64,000 bases of DNA from Selenomonadaceae bacterium (lineage in GTDB: Bacteria > Bacillota > Negativicutes > Selenomonadales > Selenomonadaceae), in the NCBI GenBank assembly GCA_017515635.1, contig JAFWFO010000017.1:1-64000 (forward strand), read 5' to 3'. Positions within the stretch are counted from its first letter, which is position 1, and each line of letters starts with the position of its first letter. Both the position numbers and the translations under genes were made by a program. Shown here in pieces: positions 26,449-34,315 of this stretch. The notes beneath the pieces are model-generated. The model was not told the DNA's origin. It did not search any database and saw only the letters and a program-made list of their open reading frames with translations.

Positions 26449-26847
26449 TCATTTTGTCACCGTCCAAAGCGCAAGAATGCCCGTCAAGCCCGCGCAAATT
26501 TTTGAATTCCAAATCGTCGCAACGTAATTGACGAAAACATCTGCGGGAGTTTCGTCGTTGCCCTCCAAAGCTTTCAGCACGTCGGAAAAACTTCCGAGCA
26601 AGTCCGCGCCCAAAATTATTATTTGGAAAACCGCAATGAACAACGCGACGATTTTCACGCCCGTCAATGTGGAAAATTTTTCCGTCGCCGTGCACGCAAG
26701 TTGAAACGAGATCGCCGAAGTCACGAACGTTATCAGCCGCGACCAATCTTCCGGCGCGACGAAAATTTTTTGGCACAACAGCAGAAGAAAGAACAGTGTC
26801 ATAAAATACGCCAGAATTCCTGCCGGTAAACCTGCCGTTTCGCGCAT
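26449..26847 (-). CDS. Small integral membrane protein, unknown
   Basis: 132 residues with four hydrophobic segments (about residues 10-28, 35-52, 62-85 and 112-130) and a short acidic loop (EGNDETPAD) before the last. AAAGGA precedes the ATG. It lies 43 bases before the PBP gene and 19 bases after the TelA gene in the same direction, so it is part of that operon. I do not recognise the family. A rival open frame on the same strand (26405-26776) lacks membrane segments and a ribosome-binding site. Confidence 0.65.
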   Translation of the reverse strand: MRETAGLPAGILAYFMTLFFLLLLCQKIFVAPEDWSRLITFVTSAISFQLACTATEKFSTLTGVKIVALFIAVFQIIILGADLLGSFSDVLKALEGNDETPADVFVNYVATIWNSKICAGLTGILALWTVTK

Positions 26848-26866
26848 GGGAAAATCCTTTCGTAAA

Positions 26867-28033
26867 TCAGTGCGCCGTTGCGTTTTTCAACAGTGCGTCT
26901 TTTAAACGTCCTTCGATAGCGACGAGTTCTTTTTCCGCCGCTTGACGTTTCTGCCGTCCTTCGCGTTGAATTCGGAGCGTTTCTTCAATCGTCGAGATTA
27001 AATCTTCATTGACTTTCTTGACGGTCTCCACGTCGACAATTCCGCGTTCGTTCGCCGTTGCCGTGTCGATTGAATTTTGCTTGAGCATTTCGGCGTTGCG
27101 GCGAAGTAAATCGTTTGTCGCGTCGGCAACCGCCCGTTGCATTTCGATAACTTCTTTTTGCCGCGAAAGTCCAAGCGCGATAACCATTTGATTTTTCCAC
27201 AGCGGGATTGTGTGATAAATCGCCGACTGCACGCGGTCAATCAATGCGCGGTCGTTGTTTTGAATCAAACGGATTTGCGGCGCGGTTTGTATCGCAAGCG
27301 TTTTGCTCAATTTCAAGTCGTGAAGTTTTTTCTCGAAACGGTCGACGCTCTGTTCAAAATCGCTGACGACTTGCACCGCCATCGGGTCGCCCGAAGCCGC
27401 TGCCTGCGCGTGCAGTTCCGGAAGAGTTTTCGTGCGCATTTCGTCGAGTTTTTCTTCGCCGGCGCGAATGTACAGTTGCAACTGCTTGAAGTAATCCAAA
27501 TTTTTTTTGTACAGCGTGTCGAACATTACGACATCTTCCATCATTTTGACTTTGGCATTTTCAAGACCGGCTTGAATTTTTTCAACCTGCGTCGAAAGTT
27601 TTTCGTAGCCTTGCATCAAGCTGTCAATTTTATTTTCCGCCTTGCCGACGAGCGAACCGATAATCGGAATGCGGCTGATAAAACTGTCATCTTCTTTTTG
27701 TGTCACGTCGAAGCCTTTGACTTTGCCGACGAGGTCATTTAACAGCGTGCCGACTTCGCCGGAATCTTTCGTGCGAACTTTCGTCAAGATGCTGTCGGAA
27801 AACTGCGCGATTTCTTTTTGAGCGGGCGCGCCGAAACTCAATATCGTGCTTGATTCCGTCATGTCAATGCTGTCTTTAATCGATTGAACTTTGGCGAGTT
27901 CAGCGGGCGTCAACGTTTCGACTTGTTGCGTCACCGCTTCAATTTCTTTGGCGGGCTCCACAACTGCGACGGCTTGCGTTTGCGCTTCGGTTTTTTTCTT
28001 CGCCATCAACGATTCAAGATTTATTTCTGCCAT
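26867..28033 (-). CDS. TelA-family (toxic anion resistance) protein
   Basis: This is a 388-residue, mostly helical soluble protein. It contains the TelA pattern: LTPAELAKVQSIKDSIDMTESSTILSFG near the N-terminus, a repeating helical core with KLSTQVEKIQAGLENAK, and IPLWKNQMVIALGLSRQKEV (about residue 285). TelA-like proteins are linked to tellurite and envelope stress resistance in some bacteria, with no known enzyme activity. ATG 28033 has AAGGAGAG nine bases upstream and overlaps the end of the XpaC-like gene by 20 bases, the usual pairing of these two families. Confidence 0.85.
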   Translation of the reverse strand: MAEINLESLMAKKKTEAQTQAVAVVEPAKEIEAVTQQVETLTPAELAKVQSIKDSIDMTESSTILSFGAPAQKEIAQFSDSILTKVRTKDSGEVGTLLNDLVGKVKGFDVTQKEDDSFISRIPIIGSLVGKAENKIDSLMQGYEKLSTQVEKIQAGLENAKVKMMEDVVMFDTLYKKNLDYFKQLQLYIRAGEEKLDEMRTKTLPELHAQAAASGDPMAVQVVSDFEQSVDRFEKKLHDLKLSKTLAIQTAPQIRLIQNNDRALIDRVQSAIYHTIPLWKNQMVIALGLSRQKEVIEMQRAVADATNDLLRRNAEMLKQNSIDTATANERGIVDVETVKKVNEDLISTIEETLRIQREGRQKRQAAEKELVAIEGRLKDALLKNATAH

Positions 28034-28997
28034 GGTTATCTCTCCTTGTGTCTTTGATATATTGATCGTAAAAATCTTCAACGGGCATGAACAGGTAGCG
28101 AATTCCTTCGACGAGACTGACCCACATCGGGAGCGTCGACCAGCTCAAAAGGAAATACAACACGCCCAGAAGAGTTTTGCCTTGATAAAATTTGTGCGCG
28201 CCGAACGAGCCGAGGAAAATTGCCAACGCGGATTGAATTAATTTCGTCTGCACGATTTGCGGGCGGTCTTCTTCGGGGAACGGCGGCAGAACTTCTTCTC
28301 TACCGTCACGACGACGAACACGCCTTTGCATTGACTGCGCGGGAATAAATTTTCGTGGCGGCTCAATTTCAATCGGACGGTCAAGCAAATCCGTATCGAT
28401 TCGCACATTACCATATTCGTCCATTTGCCCCACGTCAATCGGTTTCGTTTTTATGCCTTCCTCGTTAAGCTGTTGCTCCATGACTGTGAGTTCAGCTTCC
28501 GCAGAAATTATTTGATCATTCAGCACGTGTTCAAACTGGTCTTGATAAGCTTCGTCGAGCGCGGCAAGTGTCTGTTTCATGCGTGCTTTCAAGTCCTGAA
28601 CTTTGTCCGTCGACAGCCGCGTTTCCTCAAGGTCTTGATACTGCTTGACGATTTTAACTGCGCGGTCTTGATAATAATCGATGAATTTGTACGCCAGCGC
28701 AATTCGTGCGGGATTTTTTTCAAGGTGCGCCAATAAATTTTTCGCCGTCCGTTGCAGTTGATTGAGCTGCGCGGAAAGTTCGCGGTCGGATAAATTTTTT
28801 CGCGCTTCCTCCAGAAAATTAAAATCCTGCATGGCCTTGTCGAAATTCTCTTGCAGATACTGCGCACGTTCCGCCTCAAGCTCTTTCAAGTCCAGACGCG
28901 GTACTCGATTTTTTTTCCAGTCCCAAAAAGCTTTGCCGCCGAAAATCACGCCCGCCGTCATCAAAATTACTATCAGGTAGTTCAAAATATTTTCCAA
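28014..28997 (-). CDS. XpaC-like protein with C-terminal TM2 domain
   Basis: About 327 residues. TTG 28997 is the start: it is six bases after GGAGGTG, and longer frames lie in repeat-rich non-coding DNA. An N-terminal membrane helix (about residues 6-22) is followed by a long helical region like XpaC (5-bromo-4-chloroindolyl phosphate hydrolysis family) and a linker. The C-terminus (about residues 255-310) is a TM2-type two-helix domain with the FLGSFGAHKFYQGK turn. XpaC proteins usually pair with TelA, and here the reading frames overlap. The TM2 fusion is the less usual part. The molecular function is unknown. Confidence 0.75.
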   Translation of the reverse strand: MENILNYLIVILMTAGVIFGGKAFWDWKKNRVPRLDLKELEAERAQYLQENFDKAMQDFNFLEEARKNLSDRELSAQLNQLQRTAKNLLAHLEKNPARIALAYKFIDYYQDRAVKIVKQYQDLEETRLSTDKVQDLKARMKQTLAALDEAYQDQFEHVLNDQIISAEAELTVMEQQLNEEGIKTKPIDVGQMDEYGNVRIDTDLLDRPIEIEPPRKFIPAQSMQRRVRRRDGREEVLPPFPEEDRPQIVQTKLIQSALAIFLGSFGAHKFYQGKTLLGVLYFLLSWSTLPMWVSLVEGIRYLFMPVEDFYDQYIKDTRRDNHGRNKS

Positions 28998-29137
28998 AGC
29001 CGTCACCTCCAAAAAGGCAATTAGGAATTTGGAATGTGGAATTAGGAATTTATTCCGCATTTCACGAATCCGGTTGCCGATTAACATTTTTGCTGATTGT
29101 ACCATAAAAATTTCAGACGTGCACACTTTTTGCCGCG

Positions 29138-29165
29138 TTGACAAAAAAATTTGCTCGGCTAAAAT
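29138..29165 (+). promoter_or_regulatory. Promoter of the sufCB operon
   Basis: A perfect TTGACA (29138-29143), 16-base spacer and TAAAAT (29160-29165). It gives a leader of roughly 95-100 bases before sufC, filled by the inverted repeats at 29170-29250. Confidence 0.7.
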
Positions 29166-29169
29166 ATTT

Positions 29170-29250
29170 TTAAGCTTTGAGCTTAGAGCTTTAAGCTTTG
29201 AGGAAAATTTTTTCTTCACCTTAAAGCTCAAAGCTTACAGCTTAAAGCTA
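29170..29250 (+). repeat. AGCTTTAAGCTTTGAG-type inverted repeats in the sufC leader
   Basis: Two tracts, 29170-29202 and 29221-29250, are built from short AGCTT/TTAAGC/TTTGAG words and are largely inverse complements of each other. They can fold into a long hairpin about 20 bases upstream of the sufC ribosome-binding site. Just to the left (29018-29050) a different AT-rich phrase, GGAATT(T/A)GGAAT-like, is repeated. No protein can be read from either. They look like simple intergenic repeats that have been captured as a leader. Confidence 0.6.
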
Positions 29251-29268
29251 ATAACGGAGGCGAACATC

Positions 29269-30003
29269 TTGCTTGAAATAAAAAATCTACACGCGAAGGC
29301 GGGCGACAAAGAAATTCTGCGCGGATTGAATTTAAACGTCGGACGCGGAGAAATTCACGTTATACTTGGCGCGAACGGCGCGGGAAAATCTACGCTGATG
29401 AATGTTTTGCTCGGTCACCCGAAATATGAAATCACGGGCGGCGAAATTTTTTTCGAGGGCGAAGACTTGACGACGCTTAAAACTTTTGAGCGGGCACGAC
29501 GCGGAATTTTTTTGTCGTTCCAAAATCCCGAAGAAATTCCGGGCATAACCGTCGAAAATATGTTGCGCACGTCGAAACAGGCAGTCACGGGCGAAAAAAT
29601 TAAAATCCTGCAGTTCCGCAAAGAACTTCGCGCTTTAATGTCCGAATTGCAAATTGATCCCGCTTATGCCGAAAGATATATGAACGTCGGCTTTTCGGGC
29701 GGCGAAAAGAAACGCAACGAAATTTTACAACTGCTCGTACTAAATCCGAAACTTGCCTTGCTTGACGAAACCGATTCGGGCTTGGACGTGGACGCGGTCG
29801 AAATCGTTTCAAGCGGCGTCGCCAAATTCCATAACGAAAATAATTCCTGCATAATCATCACGCACAACGCGCAGATTTTGAAACATTTGCCCGTTACATA
29901 CGCTCACGTCTTTTTGAACGGGCGGATTGTCAAGAGCGGCGGCGCGGAACTCGTCGGCGAAGTCACGGCGGGCGGTTATGCTCAATTCGAGGTCGCGTCA
30001 TGA
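29269..30003 (+). CDS. sufC: Iron-sulfur assembly ATPase SufC
   Basis: This 244-residue ABC-type ATPase works in Fe-S cluster assembly with SufB. Walker A is GANGAGKST (about residue 33), the signature is FSGGEKKRNE, Walker B is LALLDETDSGLD and the switch His is in IIITHNAQ. The E-T-D-S-G-L-D form and the ERARRGIFLSFQNPEEIPG Q-loop are diagnostic for SufC. Translation starts at TTG 29269, eight bases after GGAGG. The stop overlaps sufB (ATGA). With only sufB following, this appears to be the minimal two-gene form of the system. Confidence 0.92.
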   Translation: MLEIKNLHAKAGDKEILRGLNLNVGRGEIHVILGANGAGKSTLMNVLLGHPKYEITGGEIFFEGEDLTTLKTFERARRGIFLSFQNPEEIPGITVENMLRTSKQAVTGEKIKILQFRKELRALMSELQIDPAYAERYMNVGFSGGEKKRNEILQLLVLNPKLALLDETDSGLDVDAVEIVSSGVAKFHNENNSCIIITHNAQILKHLPVTYAHVFLNGRIVKSGGAELVGEVTAGGYAQFEVAS

Positions 30004-31394
30004 AAACTTACATTCAAGACATTGAACGGGCGTTGTACGACGTGCGCGACGAAGATAAATCAATTTACAAATCGGACGCGGGCTTGACTGAGGAAGTTGT
30101 TCGCGACATTTCTGCGCGGAAAAATGATCCGCCGTGGATGCTTGAATTTCGTTTGAAGTCGCTGGAAACTTATCGAAAAATTTCACTGCCGACGTGGGGC
30201 GCGGACATTTCCGAACTCAACATGGACGAAATTATTACCTACGTCAAGCCGAACGCCAAACAAGTCGACGACTGGTCGCAAGTCCCCGACGAAATCAAAA
30301 ATACTTTCGACAGGCTCGGCATTCCCGACGCCGAAAAAAAATCGCTCGCGGGCGTTGGCGCGCAATACGATTCGGAGGTCGTCTATCACAGCATACAAAA
30401 ACGTTTGACCGATCAAGGCGTCGTATACACGGACATGGAGACCGCGCTTGTCGAACACGAAGACATTGTTCGCGAATATTTCATGACGCTCGTCCCGCCG
30501 AAAGATCACAAGTTCGCGGCGTTGCATGGAGCAGTTTGGTCGGGTGGCAGTTTCGTCTACGTGCCGGCGGGCGTCGACGTGAAAATTCCCCTGCAGTCAT
30601 ATTTTCGATTGAACGCGGCGGGCGCGGGACAATTTGAACACACGCTGATTATCGTCGAACCGGGCGCGAAGTTGCATTTCATCGAAGGTTGTTCGGCTCC
30701 CCGATACAACGTCACGAATCTGCACGCGGGTTGCGTTGAACTTTTCGTCAAGGAAGGTGCGCGGCTCCGTTATTCGACGATTGAAAATTGGTCGCGCAAC
30801 ATGATGAATTTAAATACCAAACGTGCGCTTGTCGAAAAGAACGGGCTTATCGAATGGGTGAGCGGCTCTTTCGGCTCGCATGTGTCGATGCTTTATCCCT
30901 GCAGCGTTTTGCACGGCGAAGGTGCGCGGGCTGAATTTACGGGCGTAACTTTTGCCGGACGCGGACAAAATCTTGACACGGGCGCAATCGTCGTCCACGC
31001 GGCTCCGAAAACTTCAGCGAACATCAACACGCGAACAATTTCAAAATCAGGCGGCGCGGCAACTTATCGCTCGGCAGTTAAAGTCACGAAAAATGCGCCT
31101 TTCGCGAAATGTTCCGTGAACTGCGAATCGCTCATGCTTGACGACGAATCACGCTCGGATACTTTGCCCGTCATGGACATTGAGGGCGACGAAGCGGACA
31201 TCGGGCACGAAGCGAAAATCGGCAGAATTTCCGAAGACGCCGTATTTTATCTGATGACACGCGGCATTTCCGAAGACGAGGCGCGGGCGATGATTGTTCG
31301 CGGATTCGTTGAGCCGATTGCCAAAGAATTGCCGCTTGAGTACGCCGTCGAAATGAATAACTTAATTAATCTTGAGCTTGAAGGTCAGCTGTAA
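30000..31394 (+). CDS. sufB: Iron-sulfur scaffold SufB
   Basis: This 464-residue protein is the scaffold of the SUF system. It has the N-terminal PPWMLEFRLKSLE block, the beta-helix core with VEPGAKLHFIEGCSAPRYNVTNLHAGCVELFV, and C-terminal NCESLMLDDESRSDTLPVMDIEGDEADIGHEAKIGRIS. The latter includes the conserved Cys (NCES) and His (IGHEA) implicated in cluster binding. It overlaps sufC by four bases. No sufD, sufS, sufU or sufE is adjacent, so SufB may form a homodimer with SufC, as proposed for SufBC-only (SMS) machines of anaerobes. A terminator hairpin follows. Confidence 0.93.
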   Translation: MKTYIQDIERALYDVRDEDKSIYKSDAGLTEEVVRDISARKNDPPWMLEFRLKSLETYRKISLPTWGADISELNMDEIITYVKPNAKQVDDWSQVPDEIKNTFDRLGIPDAEKKSLAGVGAQYDSEVVYHSIQKRLTDQGVVYTDMETALVEHEDIVREYFMTLVPPKDHKFAALHGAVWSGGSFVYVPAGVDVKIPLQSYFRLNAAGAGQFEHTLIIVEPGAKLHFIEGCSAPRYNVTNLHAGCVELFVKEGARLRYSTIENWSRNMMNLNTKRALVEKNGLIEWVSGSFGSHVSMLYPCSVLHGEGARAEFTGVTFAGRGQNLDTGAIVVHAAPKTSANINTRTISKSGGAATYRSAVKVTKNAPFAKCSVNCESLMLDDESRSDTLPVMDIEGDEADIGHEAKIGRISEDAVFYLMTRGISEDEARAMIVRGFVEPIAKELPLEYAVEMNNLINLELEGQL

Positions 31395-31415
31395 AAATTC
31401 GTTGCAAAAAAAATC

Positions 31416-31441
31416 GCGGCTCGTTCAAATGAACGGGTCGC
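31416..31441 (+). terminator. Terminator-like hairpin after sufB
   Basis: An 11-bp stem (31416-31426 with 31431-31441, two G-T pairs) and an AAAT tetraloop, followed by a weak ATTTGATTTT tract. It lies 22 bases after the sufB stop. Confidence 0.65.
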
Positions 31442-31492
31442 ATTTGATTTTGTATGTGATATTTTCATTGCGATAAAGTTGCGGGTCGCTCC

Positions 31493-31516
31493 AATTGGAT
31501 GCAACGTCACGTTGCT
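31493..31516 (+). repeat. Dispersed 24-bp repeat with internal hairpin (copy 2)
   Basis: Exactly the same 24 bases as 11458-11481, including GCAACGT-C-ACGTTGC. Here no T-run follows. It lies between sufB and the convergent small membrane protein gene. Confidence 0.55.
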
Positions 31517-31533
31517 CGCTTTTGATTTGCTAA

Positions 31534-31920
31534 TTATCTTGTTGATTTACGTCGCTTTCGTTCAAAACGTTGTTCGCGGCGTTCCTCAATGGTGAGCGGC
31601 GGCGGCGGTGCAACTGCGGGTTTTTTGTTAAGGAAATAGATTGCGCCGATTAAAATTGCGTCGAGAACTCCCAAGATGATTAATGATGTATTGTTGTCGT
31701 CTTCGGCCTTCAACTTGTTTTCGTAGGTTATCTCAAAATTTTTCGAGCCGCCGGTGTATTTCGACCAAAAACTGTCCAGTTGCCCGACTCGCGTCCGTTG
31801 CGAATATCCCGCGTCATAGCTTGAGATTGTCGCCGTGTTGGTGTTAATTCGGTAAACCACGTAGACATTCAGCAAAAGCATAATCACAAGCAGAATCCGT
31901 GAAATTTGTTTTTTCGTCAT
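31534..31920 (-). CDS. Small membrane protein, unknown
   Basis: 128 residues with an N-terminal membrane helix (about residues 8-24), an extracytoplasmic segment of about 50 residues including SYDAGYSQRTRVGQLDSFWSKYTGG, a second membrane helix (about residues 78-96), then a PPPP stretch and a very basic tail (EERREQRFERKRRKSTR). A GGAC/AAAGGAC-type ribosome-binding site precedes the ATG. Codon use matches neighbours. No family is recognised. It is a single gene between the sufCB terminator and the IS-like relic. Confidence 0.6.
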   Translation of the reverse strand: MTKKQISRILLVIMLLLNVYVVYRINTNTATISSYDAGYSQRTRVGQLDSFWSKYTGGSKNFEITYENKLKAEDDNNTSLIILGVLDAILIGAIYFLNKKPAVAPPPPLTIEERREQRFERKRRKSTR

Positions 31921-31937
31921 GACAGCGTCCTTTCGGT

Positions 31938-32280
31938 GAAGTACCCCCGCCTGAAGAGGCGGCGGCTTCCTGGATCATCGAGGTTGCGCCGTGGTTGCGT
32001 CTTATTTCCTCTCACACAGGCTTTGATTCCCGCACTTCCTGCGGTATGTGTGCGTGTTCATTCTAAGGACTTTGGCACCGCCGAGTGATTACGGTTAGGA
32101 GGCTTCGCACCAGCCATTATACCTGCTAAGAAACTTACTGCTTGGTTTTCGCTTTTCGGTTTCTATCTTTGCAGGTCTTCTACTTTCCACAATTATTTCT
32201 TATCAAGTATATAGAGATATTGATTACAAGTCAATGCGCGATTCATCCCACCGCCTATAGAGGCGGGGGAATTCTCGCGC
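31938..32280. mobile_element. IS200/IS605-type relic without open reading frame
   Basis: About 340 bases without a gene, bounded by two subterminal hairpins with the same stem: CCGCCT-GAAG-AGGCGG at 31947-31962 and CCGCCT-ATAG-AGGCGG at 32251-32266. Paired hairpins of this kind, with the flanking phrases GTACCCCCGCC and GGCGGGGGAATTCTCGC, are typical of the ends of TnpB-bearing IS200/IS605 elements, read on the minus strand. No TnpA or TnpB coding sequence remains; the interior has stops in all frames. The stretch before the 31947 hairpin may preserve the structured right-end RNA (omega/reRNA-like) of a lost tnpB. It fits tightly between the small membrane protein gene and ung, and both neighbours seem intact. 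Confidence 0.65.
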
Positions 32281-32287
32281 TGTAAGG

Positions 32288-32965
32288 TTAAATGTTGGGA
32301 ATTTGCCAGTCAATCGGCTGTTCGCCAACCGATTCGAGAAAGTTATTGACGCGGGAAAACGGACGACTGCCGAAAAATCCGCCGCTTGCCGAAAGCGGGC
32401 TTGGGTGCGCCGATTCAACGACGAAGTGCCGCGAATTCGTTATCATTGATTTTTTGCTCCGCGCAGGTCGTCCCCACAAAATAAATGCAATCGGGCGTTC
32501 ATGTTCGTTGAGCAAGCGAATAATTTTGTCCGTGAAAATTTCCCAACCGTGTCCGCGATGAGAATTCGCCGCGTGTGCCCGCACGGTTAAGACGGTATTC
32601 AGCAACAATACGCCTTGATCTGCCCACGGCTTGAGGCAACCGTTGTTCGGCATGAAACAACCCAAATCGTCGCGCAGTTCCTTAAAAATATTTAGCAACG
32701 ACGGCGGCGGCGGCACATTCGGCAAAACCGAAAAACTCAGCCCGTGCGCCTGCCCCGGCTCGTGATACGGGTCTTGCCCCAAAATGACAACTTTCGTCGC
32801 CGCGTAACTCGTGAAGTGCAACGCGTTAAAAATGTCGTACATGTTCGGGAAAATTTTTTGCGTGCGGTACTCGCCGATTAAAAATTGCCGCAACTCCTGA
32901 TAATACGGCTCCTTTAATTCGTTGTCCAAAAGTTCCGCCCAATCGTTGTGAAAAATTTTTCTCAT
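32288..32965 (-). CDS. ung: Uracil-DNA glycosylase (family 1)
   Basis: This 225-residue enzyme removes uracil from DNA in base-excision repair. It shows the family 1 catalytic water-activating motif [18 protein letters not shown] (Asp about residue 63), [35 protein letters not shown] and the [21 protein letters not shown]-intercalation loop. It normally sits alone; here its start overlaps the stop of the folK-DHFR fusion by four bases, so it is the last gene of the folate operon. That placement links uracil repair to folate and dTMP supply. Confidence 0.93.
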   Translation of the reverse strand: MRKIFHNDWAELLDNELKEPYYQELRQFLIGEYRTQKIFPNMYDIFNALHFTSYAATKVVILGQDPYHEPGQAHGLSFSVLPNVPPPPSLLNIFKELRDDLGCFMPNNGCLKPWADQGVLLLNTVLTVRAHAANSHRGHGWEIFTDKIIRLLNEHERPIAFILWGRPARSKKSMITNSRHFVVESAHPSPLSASGGFFGSRPFSRVNNFLESVGEQPIDWQIPNI

Positions 32966-33873
32966 CGCGTGTATCTCCTGAATTCAAAACCGTCGAAAGT
33001 TTTCACGTCGCGCAAAATGAATTCGTCGACGCTCGGAAAGAAAACGTCCGCTTGAGTTTCGGCGTCAACGACCGTCAAAAAAATTTCCGTCGCGTAAGGA
33101 ATAAGTTCACGAAAAATTTCAGAGCCGCCGACAACAAAATTTTTTTCCGCAACGTCAAGCACGTCGAAAAGATTTTCAACGTCGCCGACAACTTCCGCGC
33201 CCGAAACTTTTAGCGGAGTTCGACTGAGCAAAATATTTCTTCGTCCGTCAAGCGGGCTTTGATTCGGGAACGTCGCCAAAGTTTTTCGCCCGAAAATAAT
33301 CGTGTGCCCCAACGTCAACGCACGGAAATTTTTCAAGTCTTCGGGGATTCGGAAGAGCAGTTGACCGTTCAAGCCCAATCCGAAATTTTTATCGACGCAC
33401 GCGACAAGTTTTAAATCAAAATCGACGGGCGAACTTTTGACGCGCAAAATTTTTTCGCCGTGAAATTTGCAGTTAAATGACGGGAAAATTTCTTTCAGCG
33501 GCACTAAAGCAAAATCCCGCTCGAATAATAATTTATGCGGCACCGTCAATCGTTCGCAGGAAATTTCGCGGTCGGCAAGCAAAATGTCCAAGTCGATTGT
33601 GCGCGCTCCCCAACGTTCGCGGCGAATGCGTCCGAGTTCCGTTTCAATTCGTTGCAATTCGTCAAGCAGGTTAAGCGGCTCAAGTTCCGTCGAAATTTTC
33701 ATTGCGGCGTTCAGAAATTTTGGCTGATTCGTGACGCCCCAAGGTTCCGTTTCGTAAAACGACGACACGCGCAACAATTTCACGGCGGGAATTTTTTTGA
33801 CGCGTTCAATCGCCCGACGAAGAATTTTTTCCCGTTCGCCGAGGTTTGAACCGAGTCCGATGTAATAAATCAT
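32962..33873 (-). CDS. folK: Fused HPPK (FolK) and dihydrofolate reductase
   Basis: 303 residues in two domains. Residues 1 to about 145 are HPPK, which pyrophosphorylates hydroxymethyl-dihydropterin: [36 protein letters not shown] and [13 protein letters not shown] are all present. From about residue 155 to the end is a dihydrofolate reductase: [44 protein letters not shown] (active-site acid in the PEDLKNF helix), [35 protein letters not shown]. The two steps flank the pathway (HPPK before FolP, DHFR at the end), so the fusion brings two non-consecutive enzymes together. It overlaps folB and ung by four bases each. There is no sign of frameshift; the linker is continuous. Confidence 0.88.
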   Translation of the reverse strand: MIYYIGLGSNLGEREKILRRAIERVKKIPAVKLLRVSSFYETEPWGVTNQPKFLNAAMKISTELEPLNLLDELQRIETELGRIRRERWGARTIDLDILLADREISCERLTVPHKLLFERDFALVPLKEIFPSFNCKFHGEKILRVKSSPVDFDLKLVACVDKNFGLGLNGQLLFRIPEDLKNFRALTLGHTIIFGRKTLATFPNQSPLDGRRNILLSRTPLKVSGAEVVGDVENLFDVLDVAEKNFVVGGSEIFRELIPYATEIFLTVVDAETQADVFFPSVDEFILRDVKTFDGFEFRRYTR

Positions 33874-34241
33874 GTATCCAGACGACTGCGCACGATTTGA
33901 ACTGCCGCGCCCGAAAAACTGTCTTTAATCGGCGGTTTGACTTTGTTTAAAATAATTTTAAGCCCGTTGAGTCGGAAATATTTCCGCAGGAGAGTTTCGG
34001 CAATTTCCTGCGCGACGGCTTCAATCAGCGCACGCGGTTTGCCGCCGACGATTTTTTTTATGTCGGTGATAACTTGCGAGTAATCAATCGTGTCGTTAAT
34101 GTCATCACTTTTGCCCGCCCGCGACAAATCAAGATAAAGTTCAGCGTCGACGATAAAAAGTTGCTCGTTTTGACGTTCTTCAGCGCTGCAACCGTGCCGC
34201 CCCATAACTTCAATGCCATTCAAAAGAATTTTGTCCGTCAT
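33870..34241 (-). CDS. folB: Dihydroneopterin aldolase
   Basis: A 123-residue enzyme converting dihydroneopterin to hydroxymethyl-dihydropterin and glycolaldehyde. ILLNGIEVMGRHGCSAEERQNEQLFIVDAELYLD and the YSQVITDIKKIV and LIEAVAQEIAETLL segments are typical; the catalytic Lys is probably in LNKVKPPI. ATG 34241 is chosen for the GGAGG site upstream; a longer in-frame reading has no support. It lies 74 bases after folP and overlaps the folK-DHFR gene. Confidence 0.88.
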   Translation of the reverse strand: MTDKILLNGIEVMGRHGCSAEERQNEQLFIVDAELYLDLSRAGKSDDINDTIDYSQVITDIKKIVGGKPRALIEAVAQEIAETLLRKYFRLNGLKIILNKVKPPIKDSFSGAAVQIVRSRLDT

Positions 34242-34315
34242 GAAAAATTTGCCTCCTTCAACAAGCAGTTTTAAAATCGTCACGAAAATTTTTATCGCCG
34301 CAAAATCGTCGCGTG

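Noticed and set aside
26405..26776. Alternative minus-strand gene overlapping the small membrane protein
   Set aside because: It lacks a ribosome-binding site and hydrophobic segments; the frame 26449-26847 has both.
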